In this document: positions 48,976 through 60,451 of the stretch, in pieces
Layout: each line of letters opens with the position of its first letter
How positions within the stretch are numbered: the first letter of the stretch is position 1
The notes under the pieces: generated by a model
Databases searched by the model: none
What the model was told of the DNA's origin: nothing
The model's input: the letters and a program-made list of their open reading frames with translations, nothing else
Program-made: the position numbers and the translations under genes
From: Uranotaenia lowii
Lineage: Eukaryota; Arthropoda; Insecta; Diptera; Culicidae
DNA length: 64,000 bases
Assembly (NCBI RefSeq): GCF_029784155.1
Contig: NC_073693.1
Location: 313,635,304 to 313,699,303, forward strand
Direction of reading: 5' to 3'

Positions 48976-50679
48976 TCGAAACTGAACTAAGTGTAGATCA
49001 AATAAAGCGATTTAAAGCCACACATATTAAATTTATTTAAATTTTAATCCGTTGAATGAAATCAATCGTCATTTTGGAAATCTAACTTTTCAAATTGACT
49101 CATTTATTCAAACGAAAAATGCTGAGACTGATGTATTTTGTTTCGCTTTTAAGGCAAAAAGTCTAATTGTTTCATCATAACCATTTCCAATCTTCTCAGA
49201 ATATCTTGTTTCCTTATGATTGATTCAAAAGAAATCAAAACCCACTTTAGATCTACATAAAGCATGATTTAAGGTTTTTTTTTTGCTAAAATTTAAGATA
49301 AACAGTATTTACAAAGATGTTTTTAAAAAAAAAGCACAAACAATCTGGTACCAAGGATCATCACGACTCCCGTATAAACTATGTATATCTCGAGTAAGAA
49401 ATTTATGAATAATTGATCGTTTTTTTCTGTTGTAAATAATTTTTTTTAATCAAATCAGCAATAAAGAAGACTTTCTTAAATTTCAATCATTTCTAGAAGC
49501 AATTAAAGATTACTGACAGAGTGAGAATATTTCATGAAAAATTAAATTTTATCAACGTTTTCTCAAATTTAGCAACTTATTTTCGAGCTACCATAAAGTG
49601 CACTTTAATAATCCTTCACATTAATCTGCACCGGTCCAGACGCCACCACTAAAGTAGGAATGTGACAAACAAGTGGAAATTTATTGCGCCGGAGACGAGA
49701 CACAAATTTTACGATGACGAGTCCTCCTGTGTATATGTGTTAGAATGTAGCGAAACTCCCGCTTTTTTCTCCCCCGGGGGAAGGGCCAGGATAGGAGCGA
49801 ATTTACGGTAGAATGGTTCGATGCACACCTAAACGGGGGACCGATTCTCAGTGATGCGGATGCGGTTTGCGGATTGCCTGCCTTTTGCATCAATATTAAA
49901 GCCAACAATATTACTGAATTTTGGTAGATGTGGGCATCTTTAAAGTGGAAAGTGTGTAAGAACATTTACAAAAAATAGTAAAAAAAAATTTTTTAAATAA
50001 AATAATCGTGTTTTTTTTAATTTTCGGGTCACAAAAATGAAAGCTCTCGTGAGCGTATTTCATGATACCAGTCTCATTCAATTTTAAACATAACAGAATT
50101 GTCACCCATAAAAGTGCTAGAGTAGAAATTAAATTTTAAATCCCACTTGATTAAATCAGTTTCCGGCTGGATCATCGCTACTGATGCTGTTGTTGTCCAT
50201 CATCCAATCCTCGGCTCATTGTTGTTGTTGTTGGCTGGAAACTGGAAGTTCAATTTTAAGCTTGTGTTTTTTTTCCAGCCCAATAGACTCAATCTACCCA
50301 TTCTGTCCATTGACGAAACACGAATCCTTTGAGGTTGTAATCCGTTTCATGCAGACAGACAGACATTCGATGAATGGGACTTTTCACCATCTGAATGGGC
50401 TGAGGGAGTTCATGTTCTATCAACCGGCAGAGGAGATTATGGTGAATCATTGAATGGTCTGGTCATCTTATGATTATCTTTTTTTACGTTCTTAACTTCC
50501 ACTGTGTTCCCTTTTCGATTAATTCAGTTTTCAAAATATTTTATTTAATTGTACGTTTAAAAAACGTTGTTTTGAATAAAAATTTCAATGTAATTAATAA
50601 AGTAAAAAAAATCGGAATCCAGATGCAGCTTCGAAAATGTGGATTGAAAACAGAATTAATTGAGAAAATTTTTAGGAAA
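48976..50679. other. no gene assigned
   Basis: 49620-50450 is a higher-complexity island with a CCCCCGGGGG core (49771) and GTTGTTGTTGTTG runs; its ORFs of 60-95 codons lack features. The remainder is AT-rich. Confidence 0.35.
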
Positions 50680-50985
50680 ACTAGCTGACCCGGTAAACTT
50701 CGTTTTACCCGTTACTTGATAAATCGTTGGAAAATGTTTACAGTTCTTTAACGTGTTCGTGAATCCGTTTTCATGAAAATCGTCTTCAAGTTGTTCGAGT
50801 TTTGTCCCGTATCTAGTTGATTTTGTATAGGAACCCCCCTTGCATAAACAGTAATAATCTCGAAACTATTATAAAAACCATCTATGACCCGAAAACCCTC
50901 GGATACCAAATTTCACTTCATTCCAACCGACCATTCATACGTGATGGTGTTACAAAGAAAACGCCTCCATTTTTATGTATAAGAT
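50680..50985 (+). mobile_element. mini-me-like element, copy 5 (short)
   Basis: Begins ACTAGCTGACCCGGTAAACT and ends near TTTTTATGTATAAGATA. About 300 bp, lacks both the internal tandem blocks and the GACA microsatellite of the longer copies. Contains a GATACCAAATTTCACTTCATT segment like the body of copy 3. Confidence 0.6.
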
Positions 50986-51309
50986 AATATCATATTATTT
51001 AAAGTTTTTAATTTAAAAATAAATGTCATGTATATGAATTCTTAATATAAAAGTTATCCAAAAAAGCTGCGCATGATGAGCATATTTGAAAAAAAAAAAT
51101 TACTTATCGTATATGTTTGTAGATTATCGAAAAGGTATATGTATCCAGATTAATTATCCTAACTAAAAAATTGATGGTTGCAATGGATATGTATATTGTT
51201 ATCTTTGAAAACAAAGTTTGGCCGAAATTAGATATTTTGGCACTTAGTCGGTTTTCCGAAAAACGGCTGGTATTCCGAAAAACAGTCAAGTTTCCAGTCG
51301 ATTTTTGGC

Positions 51310-51590
51310 CAACATTTTTTTTCAGAGATAACGTCTGATCTCGACGTTTCATGCATATCTAAGCCATTTGACATTAAAATTAAAATTTAGTTTTTTCCAA
51401 ATTTCCTCTGGCTCCCCCTTTGGTGATTTTTGAAATTTTAAAGTCGGAAATTTTTTCGAGATAACACCAGATTTTGACGTTTTATGCATTTTTAAGTCAT
51501 TTATGTCAAGAATTTGGTTTAGCTGACCATTACGATTTTTTTCTAGATATCTCCTGGCTAGGGGTCCAATATATTTTGCGCACGATTTGA
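51310..51590. repeat. two tandem units of about 136 bp
   Basis: The block AGATAACGTCTGATCTCGAC (51325) recurs as AGATAACACCAGATTTTGAC (51461). Both continue through a TTTCATGCAT/TTTTATGCAT and a CTCTGGCT/TCCTGGCT segment. Confidence 0.55.
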
Positions 51591-51853
51591 CCATCGTTTT
51601 TTGTTTTTTTTTTTCAGTGGGCAGCTTTTTTATTTTGTAGAAACAAAATTGGACCTGCTTATAAGTTAGCTAGATGAACCGGTCAGATAAATTTATGTTA
51701 TTTATCATCATCATCATTATTATCATTATTTATTTCGTTACCATAGATTAAAAGTACTTCGATGATATTTTGAGCTATTATTTCACCTTCATCCTTTCTA
51801 GAGGTCTACTGAATAGTGAGTTTCTGCCTACGGCGGAATATAGAATATTGACT

Positions 51854-51889
51854 TCATTCTCGGACGAGACGTGAGTCCGAACAGTCGTG
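51854..51889 (+). promoter_or_regulatory. Inr + DPE internal promoter of the ORF1-only LINE
   Basis: TCATTC (51854-51859) fits the arthropod initiator TCAKTY with A at 51856 as +1. AGTCGT at 51883-51888 is exactly +28 to +33 and fits the DPE consensus RGWYVT. Jockey-type LINEs of flies are known to use such downstream promoters. Confidence 0.7.
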
Positions 51890-51982
51890 TTTAGTCTTCA
51901 CTCTGGGCAGCAATTTTTTCCGTTCGGCGTTTTTGACGCCACGTGCTTTTGTTTCGTGTAACTCGGAATCTCAGGATTTAAA

Positions 51983-53056
51983 ATGGAAATCGGAGTGCGA
52001 AAGAACACTTTGAAGTTGTGTTTCGATGTTGGGACGGTCGCGCCAACGCATCTGGAAGTTTTGAAGTTTATTACTGGGACATTGAAGCTGGGAGTTGGAG
52101 ATCTACATTCAGTCTACAAAGATGAGAACGACAGCCATTTTTATTTGAAGTTCTTTGACGAACCAAAGTTTACGGAATTCTGGAACGCCGTTGTGAAGTC
52201 CTACGTATTTGCGTTTGACAATAAGACACAGGAAAAGGTTACTCTGGAAATGGCCAGTCGTATATTCCGGTACGTGAGGATTTTTAATCTTCCCCCCGAA
52301 ATAGACGACAAATCAATCGCTCAAGTTCTCGGACAATTTGGCATGATCCGCCAGCATGTTCGGGAGCGCTACCCGCAACAATTCAATCTGAACATTTTCA
52401 ACGGAGTGCGTGGAGTTCACATGGAGGTCGCCAAAGAAATTCCCCCAAGTCTATTTATTGGACACTTTCGAGCTCGTATTTACTACGACGGCTTGAAACA
52501 CCGTTGTTTTCATTGCAAGGAGGAAGGTCACCAGAAGGCTGCATGCCCGAAGCTTTCGTTAAACGCTTCGGGTAGCAGTAATCCCAAGTCATACAGCTCG
52601 GTCACTGCTATGGGAAGAACATTACCCGGCCCAGTAACGAATGTTCCTTCGATTTCAAGCAGCATACAAATTTTGAACAAAACCACGAAACCAGACACAA
52701 CTGTAACTTCTGCTCTAAACGAAACGGCAACAACAAACAGTAAACTTGTAGGTGCGGATCAACAACAACCAGAAGGAAGCAAAGAGTATCGTGTGCTTCA
52801 GCAGCCCGCTGAACATGTGGAAACCGAACAAAAAAACAGCAGCTCGAAACAAGCAGCCAAACGCACAGCGACGATAACTTCAACCTCATCTTCGGACCCG
52901 TATGAATCGAACAGCGTACGAAAGGAAACGGTTATGGACAGGGCAGGAAATCACGGTAGCATCCAAAAACCGAAGTCTAAACGAGGCCGAAAGAATAAGC
53001 TGGTCAAACCGCTTAAAAAGATCGCCACGCGTTCGTGTTCCGAACTGAAGAAATAA
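51983..53056 (+). CDS. LINE ORF1, gag-like nucleic-acid-binding protein (357 aa)
   Basis: An intact ORF beginning 127 nt after the predicted transcription start. Residues 95-170 (YVRIFNLPPEIDDKSIAQVL onward) resemble the RRM-like region of insect LINE gag proteins. A CCHC knuckle, CFHCKEEGHQKAAC, is at 175-188 (C-x2-C-x4-H-x4-C). The C-terminal half is low-complexity (S, T, Q and K rich) and ends in a basic block GRKNKLVKPLKK. The usual Jockey ORF1 has two or three knuckles; only one is visible here. The role would be RNA binding and RNP assembly for retrotransposition. The start is the first ATG after the promoter. A domesticated host gag gene is an alternative, but the flanking duplication and A-run make a mobile copy more likely. 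Confidence 0.85.
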   Translation: MEIGVRKNTLKLCFDVGTVAPTHLEVLKFITGTLKLGVGDLHSVYKDENDSHFYLKFFDEPKFTEFWNAVVKSYVFAFDNKTQEKVTLEMASRIFRYVRIFNLPPEIDDKSIAQVLGQFGMIRQHVRERYPQQFNLNIFNGVRGVHMEVAKEIPPSLFIGHFRARIYYDGLKHRCFHCKEEGHQKAACPKLSLNASGSSNPKSYSSVTAMGRTLPGPVTNVPSISSSIQILNKTTKPDTTVTSALNETATTNSKLVGADQQQPEGSKEYRVLQQPAEHVETEQKNSSSKQAAKRTATITSTSSSDPYESNSVRKETVMDRAGNHGSIQKPKSKRGRKNKLVKPLKKIATRSCSELKK

Positions 53057-53265
53057 AAACTCAACCTCATCTGCAACGAGTGGGCATGTTTAGTAAGAAG
53101 TGAGTTTGAAGTGAATAAAATGAGAAGTGAAAAGAAAGATAGTGAACAAATTTCATCTCTTTTACTACTAAAGAAATTTATTGGTTTAAATGAGTTTTGG
53201 AATTACCTAACACGTGTAATTTATTTGTAATTTTTTGTACTGAATTAGGTAAATGAATATCAGTA

Positions 53266-53850
53266 CCCAGCAAACATGAAATCGTAATAGAAATGATAAT
53301 CCAAATCGAATATTTAGAAATTTTCAATAAACATCGTAAACACGTTGGTATTGAGTGATTTTCCACCATTCATTTACGACAAGCTTTGCCTAAAGAAAGT
53401 TGAATCGGATAGCAGTTTAGTCAAATCGTAAATATGTCTCCAAAACGTCGAGAATATGCTAATTCAACATTTACGATTTGAGTGAACTGATTTACGATAA
53501 ATGGGCGGTCCTTCAATTACCACTCTTTCCAGTCTCCTCTCATAAAAAGAGAATCTCACCCATAGAGCTTTTGCGTGGTTCATATCAGTTGATGAGTTGG
53601 CATCGCGGTAAGATATCGGACAGCCAACTCGGAGGACTGGAATTCAAATCTCTGTCGGGGCAATTTTTTTTCGTTTATTTTGCTTTTTGTGGGAAAATCG
53701 AATCGTTGGAATCTTGTCATTGTAGATATATCGCCTCCAATTTTGTAGCTATATGCTATTTTGGTAAGTTTAATACAATCTTTTCACCTGGTATACATGT
53801 TTGAATAATTCTGTTGTTCTTGTGTTATACCTTCATAAATGTTTGCTGGG
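53266..53850. mobile_element. TIR element with internal tRNA-like domain, copy B (585 bp)
   Basis: Perfect 12-bp inverted ends CCCAGCAAACAT and ATGTTTGCTGGG, flanked by TA on both sides. Nested in the 3' UTR of the ORF1-only LINE, so it moved after that LINE did. Homologous to 20249-20844 throughout. Confidence 0.8.
53594..53660 (+). ncRNA. tRNA-like domain inside TIR element, copy B
   Basis: GTTGGCATCGCGGTAAGATA and AATTCAAATCTCTGTCGGGG correspond to the A- and B-box parts of copy A. The B-box is decayed. Confidence 0.45.
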
Positions 53851-53978
53851 TAACCATAGAGTATATAGATAAATTGTTTTGTAAAATGTTTTAAAATATA
53901 TTGAATAAACGGATTTTTTTTTTTTGAAAAAAAAAAATACTGGGTTTCTGCCTACGGCGGAATATAGAATATTGACTT

Positions 53979-55752
53979 GTTCAACTATAAGGTGAAACGA
54001 ATATTCGGCCAAATATTCTTTCATGTTTTTCGTCGAGTTTCGTTCGAGATTTTAATTTTCTTCTCTATTTCCCATCGAACTGCCCCTCACGTTTTTTAGT
54101 AGATTATTTTCGACCTGCATCTTCTCCAAGTATTGGTCTACCGATTTCCAGAGTTCAATTGTTCACTGAAATGACATCAGACCACTTGTCGCTTCGAAGA
54201 ATTGTTTGTATATTTTTTACCAATGATGCATGTATAACAGCTTTATTGAAAGTAACAATTTGAAATTTAGTTCTAACAGAACCAAAATTTTCTGAAAACG
54301 ATGTTTTAATGCTTTTTCACAAACTTATCAAGAGCTATACATTTTAATACCTTTTCGAAAGATACCCCATTTTCTAAGTATGGTGAAAATCGCATGGTTT
54401 TAGAAAATTAAAAACAACTGAAGAATCCAATAATTTTACTGACTACGTCAATTTGAAGCACTATCAACCTTAAAACTTTTGAAGCATAAGCGGAACGATT
54501 ATCTGAAGATATATTTTTTGAAGTTTTTTTAAATTGAGTGTTGCATGTTACCACAGTTGACGGTATCATTTTTTTCTATCGTACGTAATCGCAGGACCGT
54601 GCAATCATGGGCGATTTTTTGAAACATTTGAAAAAAAAGGCAAAACAGTACAAAATCTAGGTTAAATTCCAAAAAACGTTAGTAGAAGGTGAATGTTTCT
54701 TGTTATATAATTTTTCCTCGGATCACATCAGCAGTGTTTGAATCGTATCTAAGTTTTTAAAAAATTATGGTCTTTTTAAAATTAACTCTAAAAAACTGTT
54801 TTTGACACAAAATCTAAAACTTTTCAAAAAGAAATTTGGATTTGTTTTAATTCATTTAGAAAATAATTTGAATAAGCCCGAAAAAAAATCCAGGAGCTTT
54901 ATAACAATATCTGGGAATCCTGGCCAGATATAACTTACCTCTGATTCTTTATTAAATTTATGGGCAAGTCTGGATATATTCAAGGAAATCTAGGTCAGCT
55001 TTCTTCAGCATGATCTACAGTAAAAGATTCTCGGATACACCTAAGATGTTTTTCTGAAAACTTAAGTTTTTGGTGATTGTGCAACTATTTCAACATATAT
55101 GTGGGGTATTTTTTTTTTCTTTATTTGGTTATGACCGAAGAAGTTTATAAAAACTGTTGACGGTTCCTAGACAGTGTTACAGCTCCAGGGTCGTGTGTAC
55201 TTATGTAATATGTACTTAAATTTAAAACACTTCCGTTTCTGCCGTTAGGGAAACAGTAAGGATAGGAAGGAAGGGATGGAGATTAAGGATGGATTTTGGA
55301 GCTGGAAAGGAGGTAGGATGAATTTTGGAAAGGGTGCTTATTTTATTATGTATCCAAACCCATTTGAAAATTTTGACAAATCTGTTACTGTACAAATTTT
55401 CAAAATAAATATTCAGTCCGACCCATCCGGCTAATATATATTTCATTGTACTCGAAAAATAACTAGCTTCCTCTTCAGTGGTAAAACAGACAACCTTATT
55501 TATGGGGGTATCACGTTTTAACTGTCCAATACGGCGTGTCGAATTGGATCTTTTCTCGAATTTCAAAAACTCTGTAGCCTAAAAAGTTTCCTTTTTGGTC
55601 AAACCAAACAACTATGTTTTTGTAGATTTTTCGAATAAAATCTGAGGATTAGATTTGAAATTTTGCGTGGAAAAACGCAAAAATTTGATCGGAGGATTCA
55701 CTTTTTTGGTTTTATGTAATTGTTTTGTTGGAAAAATGGAAACCAAAAAAAT
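53979..55752. other. AT-rich DNA, no gene supported
   Basis: Contains the third dispersed-repeat copy (54345-54515). At 55108-55125 a T-run followed by CTTTATTTGG reads, on the minus strand, as AATAAA plus poly(A), hinting at the 3' end of a minus-strand retroposed sequence. The 114-codon minus ORF at 55222-55566 upstream of it has no recognisable domain. Confidence 0.4.
54345..54515 (+). repeat. dispersed repeat family, copy at 54.4 kb
   Basis: Shares with 5.5 kb GACTACGTCAATTTGA, the following CAACCTTA block and a GATTATCTG segment, and with 7.2 kb GTGAtAATCGCAT. Confidence 0.55.
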
Positions 55753-56582
55753 CTCTGGCTGCAACTTTGCTCAAGACGACAAAGTGGTAGGAATAGCGAG
55801 AAAATAGTTATAACGCCCCAAACTGAGTATTCTTTTTTCATGAACAGAAACTAGTATCACTGACAGATTTTCCGTCCAATTTTCAGAAATATTGTTTGAA
55901 CAAGAAATTGACTGATTTTAGATTCTTTAAATGTTCTGATGAAATGATCTTCATTAGATTCTCTGTTATTTGCAAAAAAGTTAGGACTATCAGAAATTTA
56001 GAGTCACAGATGGTTTTGAGCAAATTAAACTAAAATCAAAGTCAGCAAATTGGAAGTACCAAACTGCCCATGTTATAGCCAAGGAAGCGAGCGCGTGGTT
56101 AAGATACATAGTGTCGGAGGCTTCAGACTAGGTTTACTCTTGCGAAAAAAGGCATGGATTTGTTCGATCGCAACCAGCTGAACCATTGAAACTGCCAACT
56201 TTTGGAGAAAAATGTGATTTGTACAAATAGTTATAAGTTCATGTTCGTTCCTAATCCAAATGTGAAGAAAAAGAGACAGTTCAACCTGATTTAAGTGAAT
56301 TTTTTGCAAAATCATGGCATCTGGTAGCTCTTAATTTTTGGTGGCCCTAATTTTTTATTGCATATGACAGAGAATCTTATGAAGATCTTTTCATTAGAAC
56401 ATTCCAATTCTTGCAAATAGATAACTATCTTGTTAAAATAATATTTCCGAAAATTGGGCGGAAAATCTGTTGGGTATGCTTGTGTCTTTTCATGAAAAAA
56501 GAATGCTCTGTTTTTGGCGCTATAACCATTTTCTCGTTACTCCTATCGCTTTGCCGTCTTGGGCAAAGTTGCAGCCAGCAAG
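55753..56582. mobile_element. foldback element with about 230-bp inverted arms
   Basis: 55753-55980 and 56352-56582 are inverted copies, around three quarters identical by eye: CTGGCTGCAACTTTGC, GAGAAAATRGTTATA, ATTCTTTTTTCATGAA and GATTCTCTGT blocks occur in mirrored order. The 370-bp centre has an 80-codon minus ORF without features. Either a long-TIR transposon or two inverted copies of one repeat. Confidence 0.65.
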
Positions 56583-56604
56583 TTTTCCAGTAAGCTCCAT
56601 ATTA

Positions 56605-57433
56605 GAGTGTCCATTTCCCGGCCACTTTCTCGTTCCCGGGAATCGGAAAATCTGGTGGCCTGTTTCCCGGGAATTCCCGGGATCCCGGGAAATATCCAAA
56701 ATATGTAAAATATATGCATTTTGATTCAAATATACATAGCTTATCGGACCTTTCGTATATACAAACCTATAATTTGTTCAAAATATACACTTCATGATGT
56801 TTTTTAACTTATTTTTAATCAAATAAATCGAACTGTTTTCAACAATGATAAATTAAAAACAGTTTAACGAACTCAAATAAAGAATTTGTCCATGCAATTA
56901 GGGGTTGATATTTTTTTTTTATTTGTTTGATCATTCTAACCATTTTTCGTTTTACTGAACCCGTTACATTTTTGCTCTTCATATGAGAAAAAACAAGGTT
57001 TATTCATTTTGAGGTTTTGAAGTTCATCTGGCTTTCAAAGCCCAAGGGAAACAAGTGCATAAATGTTACTTTCGAGAAAACACAATCTGTCTACCTGATG
57101 TGCGATTTTTCATATATTTTTCGAACTGTTGTTGGTTTTCGTTTAATAAATACGACGTGAAAATACATATAATCTTTTTAAACTAATCTACTTGAAAAAA
57201 AATATTGCACCAAACGGCTGCAAAATATATACTGCCACAGGGATCGGAATATTTTCAATGAGTATTGTATGACTACATTTTCGGAAAGAACAATAAGAAT
57301 GATTCCGGAGGCTTTCAGGCTTTTCCAGAAAAAAATTTCATACATGTCGGGAATTCCCGGGAATGAAACTACGATTCCCGGGAATCGGGAATTCCCGAAT
57401 TTTTCAAATTCCCGGGAATTCCCGCCCGGGTTC
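56605..57433. mobile_element. TA-flanked MITE with TTCCCGGGA-rich ends, larger relative
   Basis: Starts TA-GAGTGTCCATTTCCCGG, like the element at 9309-9913, and ends in repeated GGGAATTCCCGGGA palindromes with CCCGGGTTC-TA. The right terminal repeat has diverged. No coding capacity. Confidence 0.55.
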
Positions 57434-59280
57434 TAATTATGCCCCTACAGTGGCTGGTTTTCAGCTTTTGGCAAAAATTTTAAAATGCATTTTTAAACGT
57501 TTTCATCTAGTTTTTCAAGTTTCAGCCCATTAGGAAATAGGCTTTTCAAGTGGCTGAACACGAAACAATAATGTAACCTCCATATTATAGCTATTTTCTA
57601 TGGTTAAATAAGCGTTTTTCTTAAGGTGGCCATCTTGCCCTTATCTTGCCTATAATAAAATAATTGATATCCTCCGAACAAATGTTCGCGTTTTTAAATC
57701 AAACCCCAGGTACCTAGATCTCATTTCAAAAATCTGCCAGAGTTCTGTCGTTCGTTTTGACCAAACTTATGTTGAAGAGTCAAAATTTCAACCAATGAAG
57801 GACCAAAATGATTGTTGCGTTAGTGTACTTTAAACCATATTTCTCTAGCATTTGACATTTAGTTCGGGTTCTTGACAGTCAAATGTCAGGTTTTTTTGGG
57901 GCCCAAAAAATGTCTATCAAATCTATCATTATCGGCAAAACCAAAGTTTTAAATTATCATTTAAACTTGCAGATAAGATCAATAACTATTATTGAACTTA
58001 CTGAAAAACTCAAAACTCCCGTCTATTATGAGAAAATTATGGATTTATAAGAATCGCCGCTTAAATGATCCAAAGTAGGGAAACTAACCCTCAATAGACA
58101 GCTGCACTAGGTTGCACTAGCACTAACAATTCAGCATAATTTATTATAACGATTTGTCACAAATATGTAGCTAACAGTCCAACCCATATTAATACTATTA
58201 ATTTCGATTTATTTTTATTGCCCTCTATCGGGGCAGGAAGTTTAGCAAATTGAACGCTTCAGTTTGGAGCATACATATATGTATGAATGGTCGATTTCCT
58301 CTCAATCAATGAACGTTTGTTTCGATTTTAAGCCCCTCGCCGAACAAAAAGGCAAGCCCTCTTTTCACACTGCAGACTGGGTTTCGATGCAGAAACACAA
58401 ACATTCAGGCCACCCCCTCCCGGTTTTGACCCCTGCCTGGTGGCGAATCTCTTCCCCGACGCAATCCGCTACTCTACCGGAAGAATCAGCGGAATTTATG
58501 GCTTCAATAAGTGCAAGCAATCCATTCGGGCTGTGTGTTATTTTATGGCATGTATGAGTGAGCCCGAACATGCAGCACAAGCACCCACCTATCATACATT
58601 CAACATACCGACTGCAGGAAGCTTTTATTATTTGTTTTCGGTGCTGTTAACCGGATGATGATTATATTTCTTGTGTGGGGCGTGTTTTTGTTTGATGATT
58701 CGATTCAATATCATGTCGAATGCACTTGTTGGTACAACGATTTGGTGATTCGAAAGGATATAAAAAAAAGTTCCTTCATCGCTGGTTAGTTATTTGTTAC
58801 TGGAAGTTGTTAGTCCTAAATACACGTAGATCACTGGGGTGTAAGCTTCTTTCAGGAGTTTTTAACTGTATGGAAGGTATTCCTTATTTGGCATGTGTTC
58901 CTTATTTCAACATATAGAGTGATTTTGATTGTTTGTGACGTTGTTTTCCAATTATTACAACAGCAAAAAAATTCATGCAGCGAATCATGTGAAGTTTAAT
59001 GAAACACATTCAAGTTATCTATCTTCGGAAATTCCATGTAAAATCCATTTTTTTCAGAAGTATGTCCGAATTCATCAAAACTCTTAGCATTTTTCCTATT
59101 AAAAACACTCACACTTTCAAAATTCAAGATTCAGGTTCTCGGACTTTTTAACGACTTTAACTGAAGTCCTAGATTTTTTTTAAAAATTATTCGCAATGAG
59201 TCCATGAGGAAAGGTTAGCTTTTAAGAGAAGTTAAAGAAAATAACAAATATTTTATTTTGCAAATGCCGAAAAAATTACA
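57434..59280. other. unique and AT-rich DNA, no gene assigned
   Basis: 58260-58670 is a GC-balanced island (GGCCACCCCCTCCCGG and a CGAATCTCTTCCCC region). Overlapping ORFs of 72-97 codons on both strands have no identifiable domains, so coding status is undecided. Confidence 0.35.
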
Positions 59281-59421
59281 GGACTGTACAGGATTTGAAC
59301 CCACATTCTCCGACATTCTAGCCCATCGCATTATCGACTAAGCTACAGGAGTGTGTAGTATACCCAAAGAGTTCGGGACAGAGCATCAATCTTACCCAGG
59401 CAGGAAGAATTTTTTCGTCAC
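59281..59421 (-). repeat. tRNA-headed repeat, left flank of the tRNA-like array
   Basis: On the minus strand, a conserved leader (from GTGACGAAAAAATTC to GGGTATACTACA) is followed by a tRNA-like segment with A-box TAGCTTAGTCGATAATGCG and a perfect B-box GGGTTCAAATCC. An inverted relative is at 62395-62530. Cloverleaf pairing in the acceptor is poor, so it is more likely SINE-like than a working tRNA. Confidence 0.55.
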
Positions 59422-59604
59422 AAGCTACTTTGTTAAACTCACCTTCTTTTATTTAAACTCGCCTTAGAATGTCCGGAAACTTCCGGATGTTATTTACTTC
59501 CCGAGGGAACTTTCCACCGCTCTGTAATTGGAATGCAATGTACTGAAACAGCAACATCCGGTTTCAGAAAAATTAACCCATCCTTAAATTCCCTGAAAAT
59601 AAAC

Positions 59605-59615
59605 AGCCCTCGAAT
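59605..59615 (+). repeat. left 11-bp direct repeat bounding the tRNA-like array
   Basis: AGCCCTCGAAT, repeated exactly at 62132-62142. The array starts at the next base. Confidence 0.7.
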
Positions 59616-59770
59616 TCAATACTGATGTTATGAAATCGCTTGGTACATCTTTGTACCTGAAAATGATCACATTTTCATATGTGATGAAAGAAATTAGAGA
59701 AACATGAACTATCAAAGAACGAAAGAACATAAGCCGTAAATATCATGAAAATTTCGAAAAAGATACAACG

Positions 59771-59844
59771 GCTCACCGACAGGACTTGAACCTGCAATCT
59801 CCGCTTCGGTGCAACGGCGCGTTAGCCAATTCCACCACGGTGAA
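59771..59844 (-). tRNA. tRNA-like gene, array copy 1 (T33 changed)
   Basis: As copy 3 but with GCACCGA in the anticodon loop, so the universally conserved T33 is C. It is the outermost left unit and the only one seen with this change. Probably not a functional translator tRNA. Confidence 0.5.
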
Positions 59845-60271
59845 CGTGATGGAACCGGCGAACACGAGCAATCGAGCTCTGCCGATCAACTGCTGGACCT
59901 TCTATCGAAACACCATGTATATCCCGCATGTGATCTTTCCCTCTATTGATCTCTCTTGTTTCTCTAACCCCACCCATCGACTCGGGATTTTAGCCGAACG
60001 AGCACATGGTCGATTGCTTCGGGTTTGCCGCAACTTACGGTCAGATGAAGAAGCAATCAGTGCCGCTCAAGGTTCCGAGCAGACCAGTTACACAGGGAGG
60101 TGTTGCTCTGTTGAAATCAATACTGATGTTATGAAATCGCTTGGTACATCTTTGTACCTGAAAATGATCACATTTTCATATGTGATGAAAGAAATTAGAG
60201 AAACATGAACTATCAAAGAACGAAAGAACATAAGCCGTAAATATCATGAAAATTTCGAAAAAGATACAACG

Positions 60272-60345
60272 GCTCACCGACAGGACTTGAACCTGCAATC
60301 TCCGCTTCGGTACAACGGCGCGTTAGCCAATTCCACCACGGTGAA
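60272..60345 (-). tRNA. tRNA-like gene, array copy 2
   Basis: Same sequence as copy 3, on the minus strand. It is only about 106 bp from copy 3 in opposite orientation, so the two form a large inverted repeat around 60346-60451. Confidence 0.6.
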
Positions 60346-60451
60346 CGTGATGGAACCGGCGAACACGAGCAATCGAGCTCTGCCGATCAACTGCTGGACC
60401 TTCTATCGAAACACCATGTATATCCCGCATGTGATCGCCGGTTCCATCACG

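Larger units (their letters stand above)
51855..53943 (+). mobile_element. ORF1-only LINE copy with 35-bp target-site duplication
   Basis: Perfect 35-bp direct repeats at 51820-51854 and 53944-53978 bound the element. It starts at an Inr, has one intact ORF, an AATAAA (53904-53909) and an 11-A run (53927-53937) just before the right repeat, all as expected for target-primed insertion. A TIR element (53266-53850) inserted later into its 3' UTR; without it the copy is about 1.5 kb. No RT ORF is present, so mobilisation must have been in trans. Confidence 0.85.

Noticed and set aside
55222..55566. 114-codon minus-strand ORF as a host gene
   Set aside because: No domain or homolog is recognised, and it lies upstream of a minus-strand poly(A)-like tract, so it may belong to a decayed retroposed sequence.
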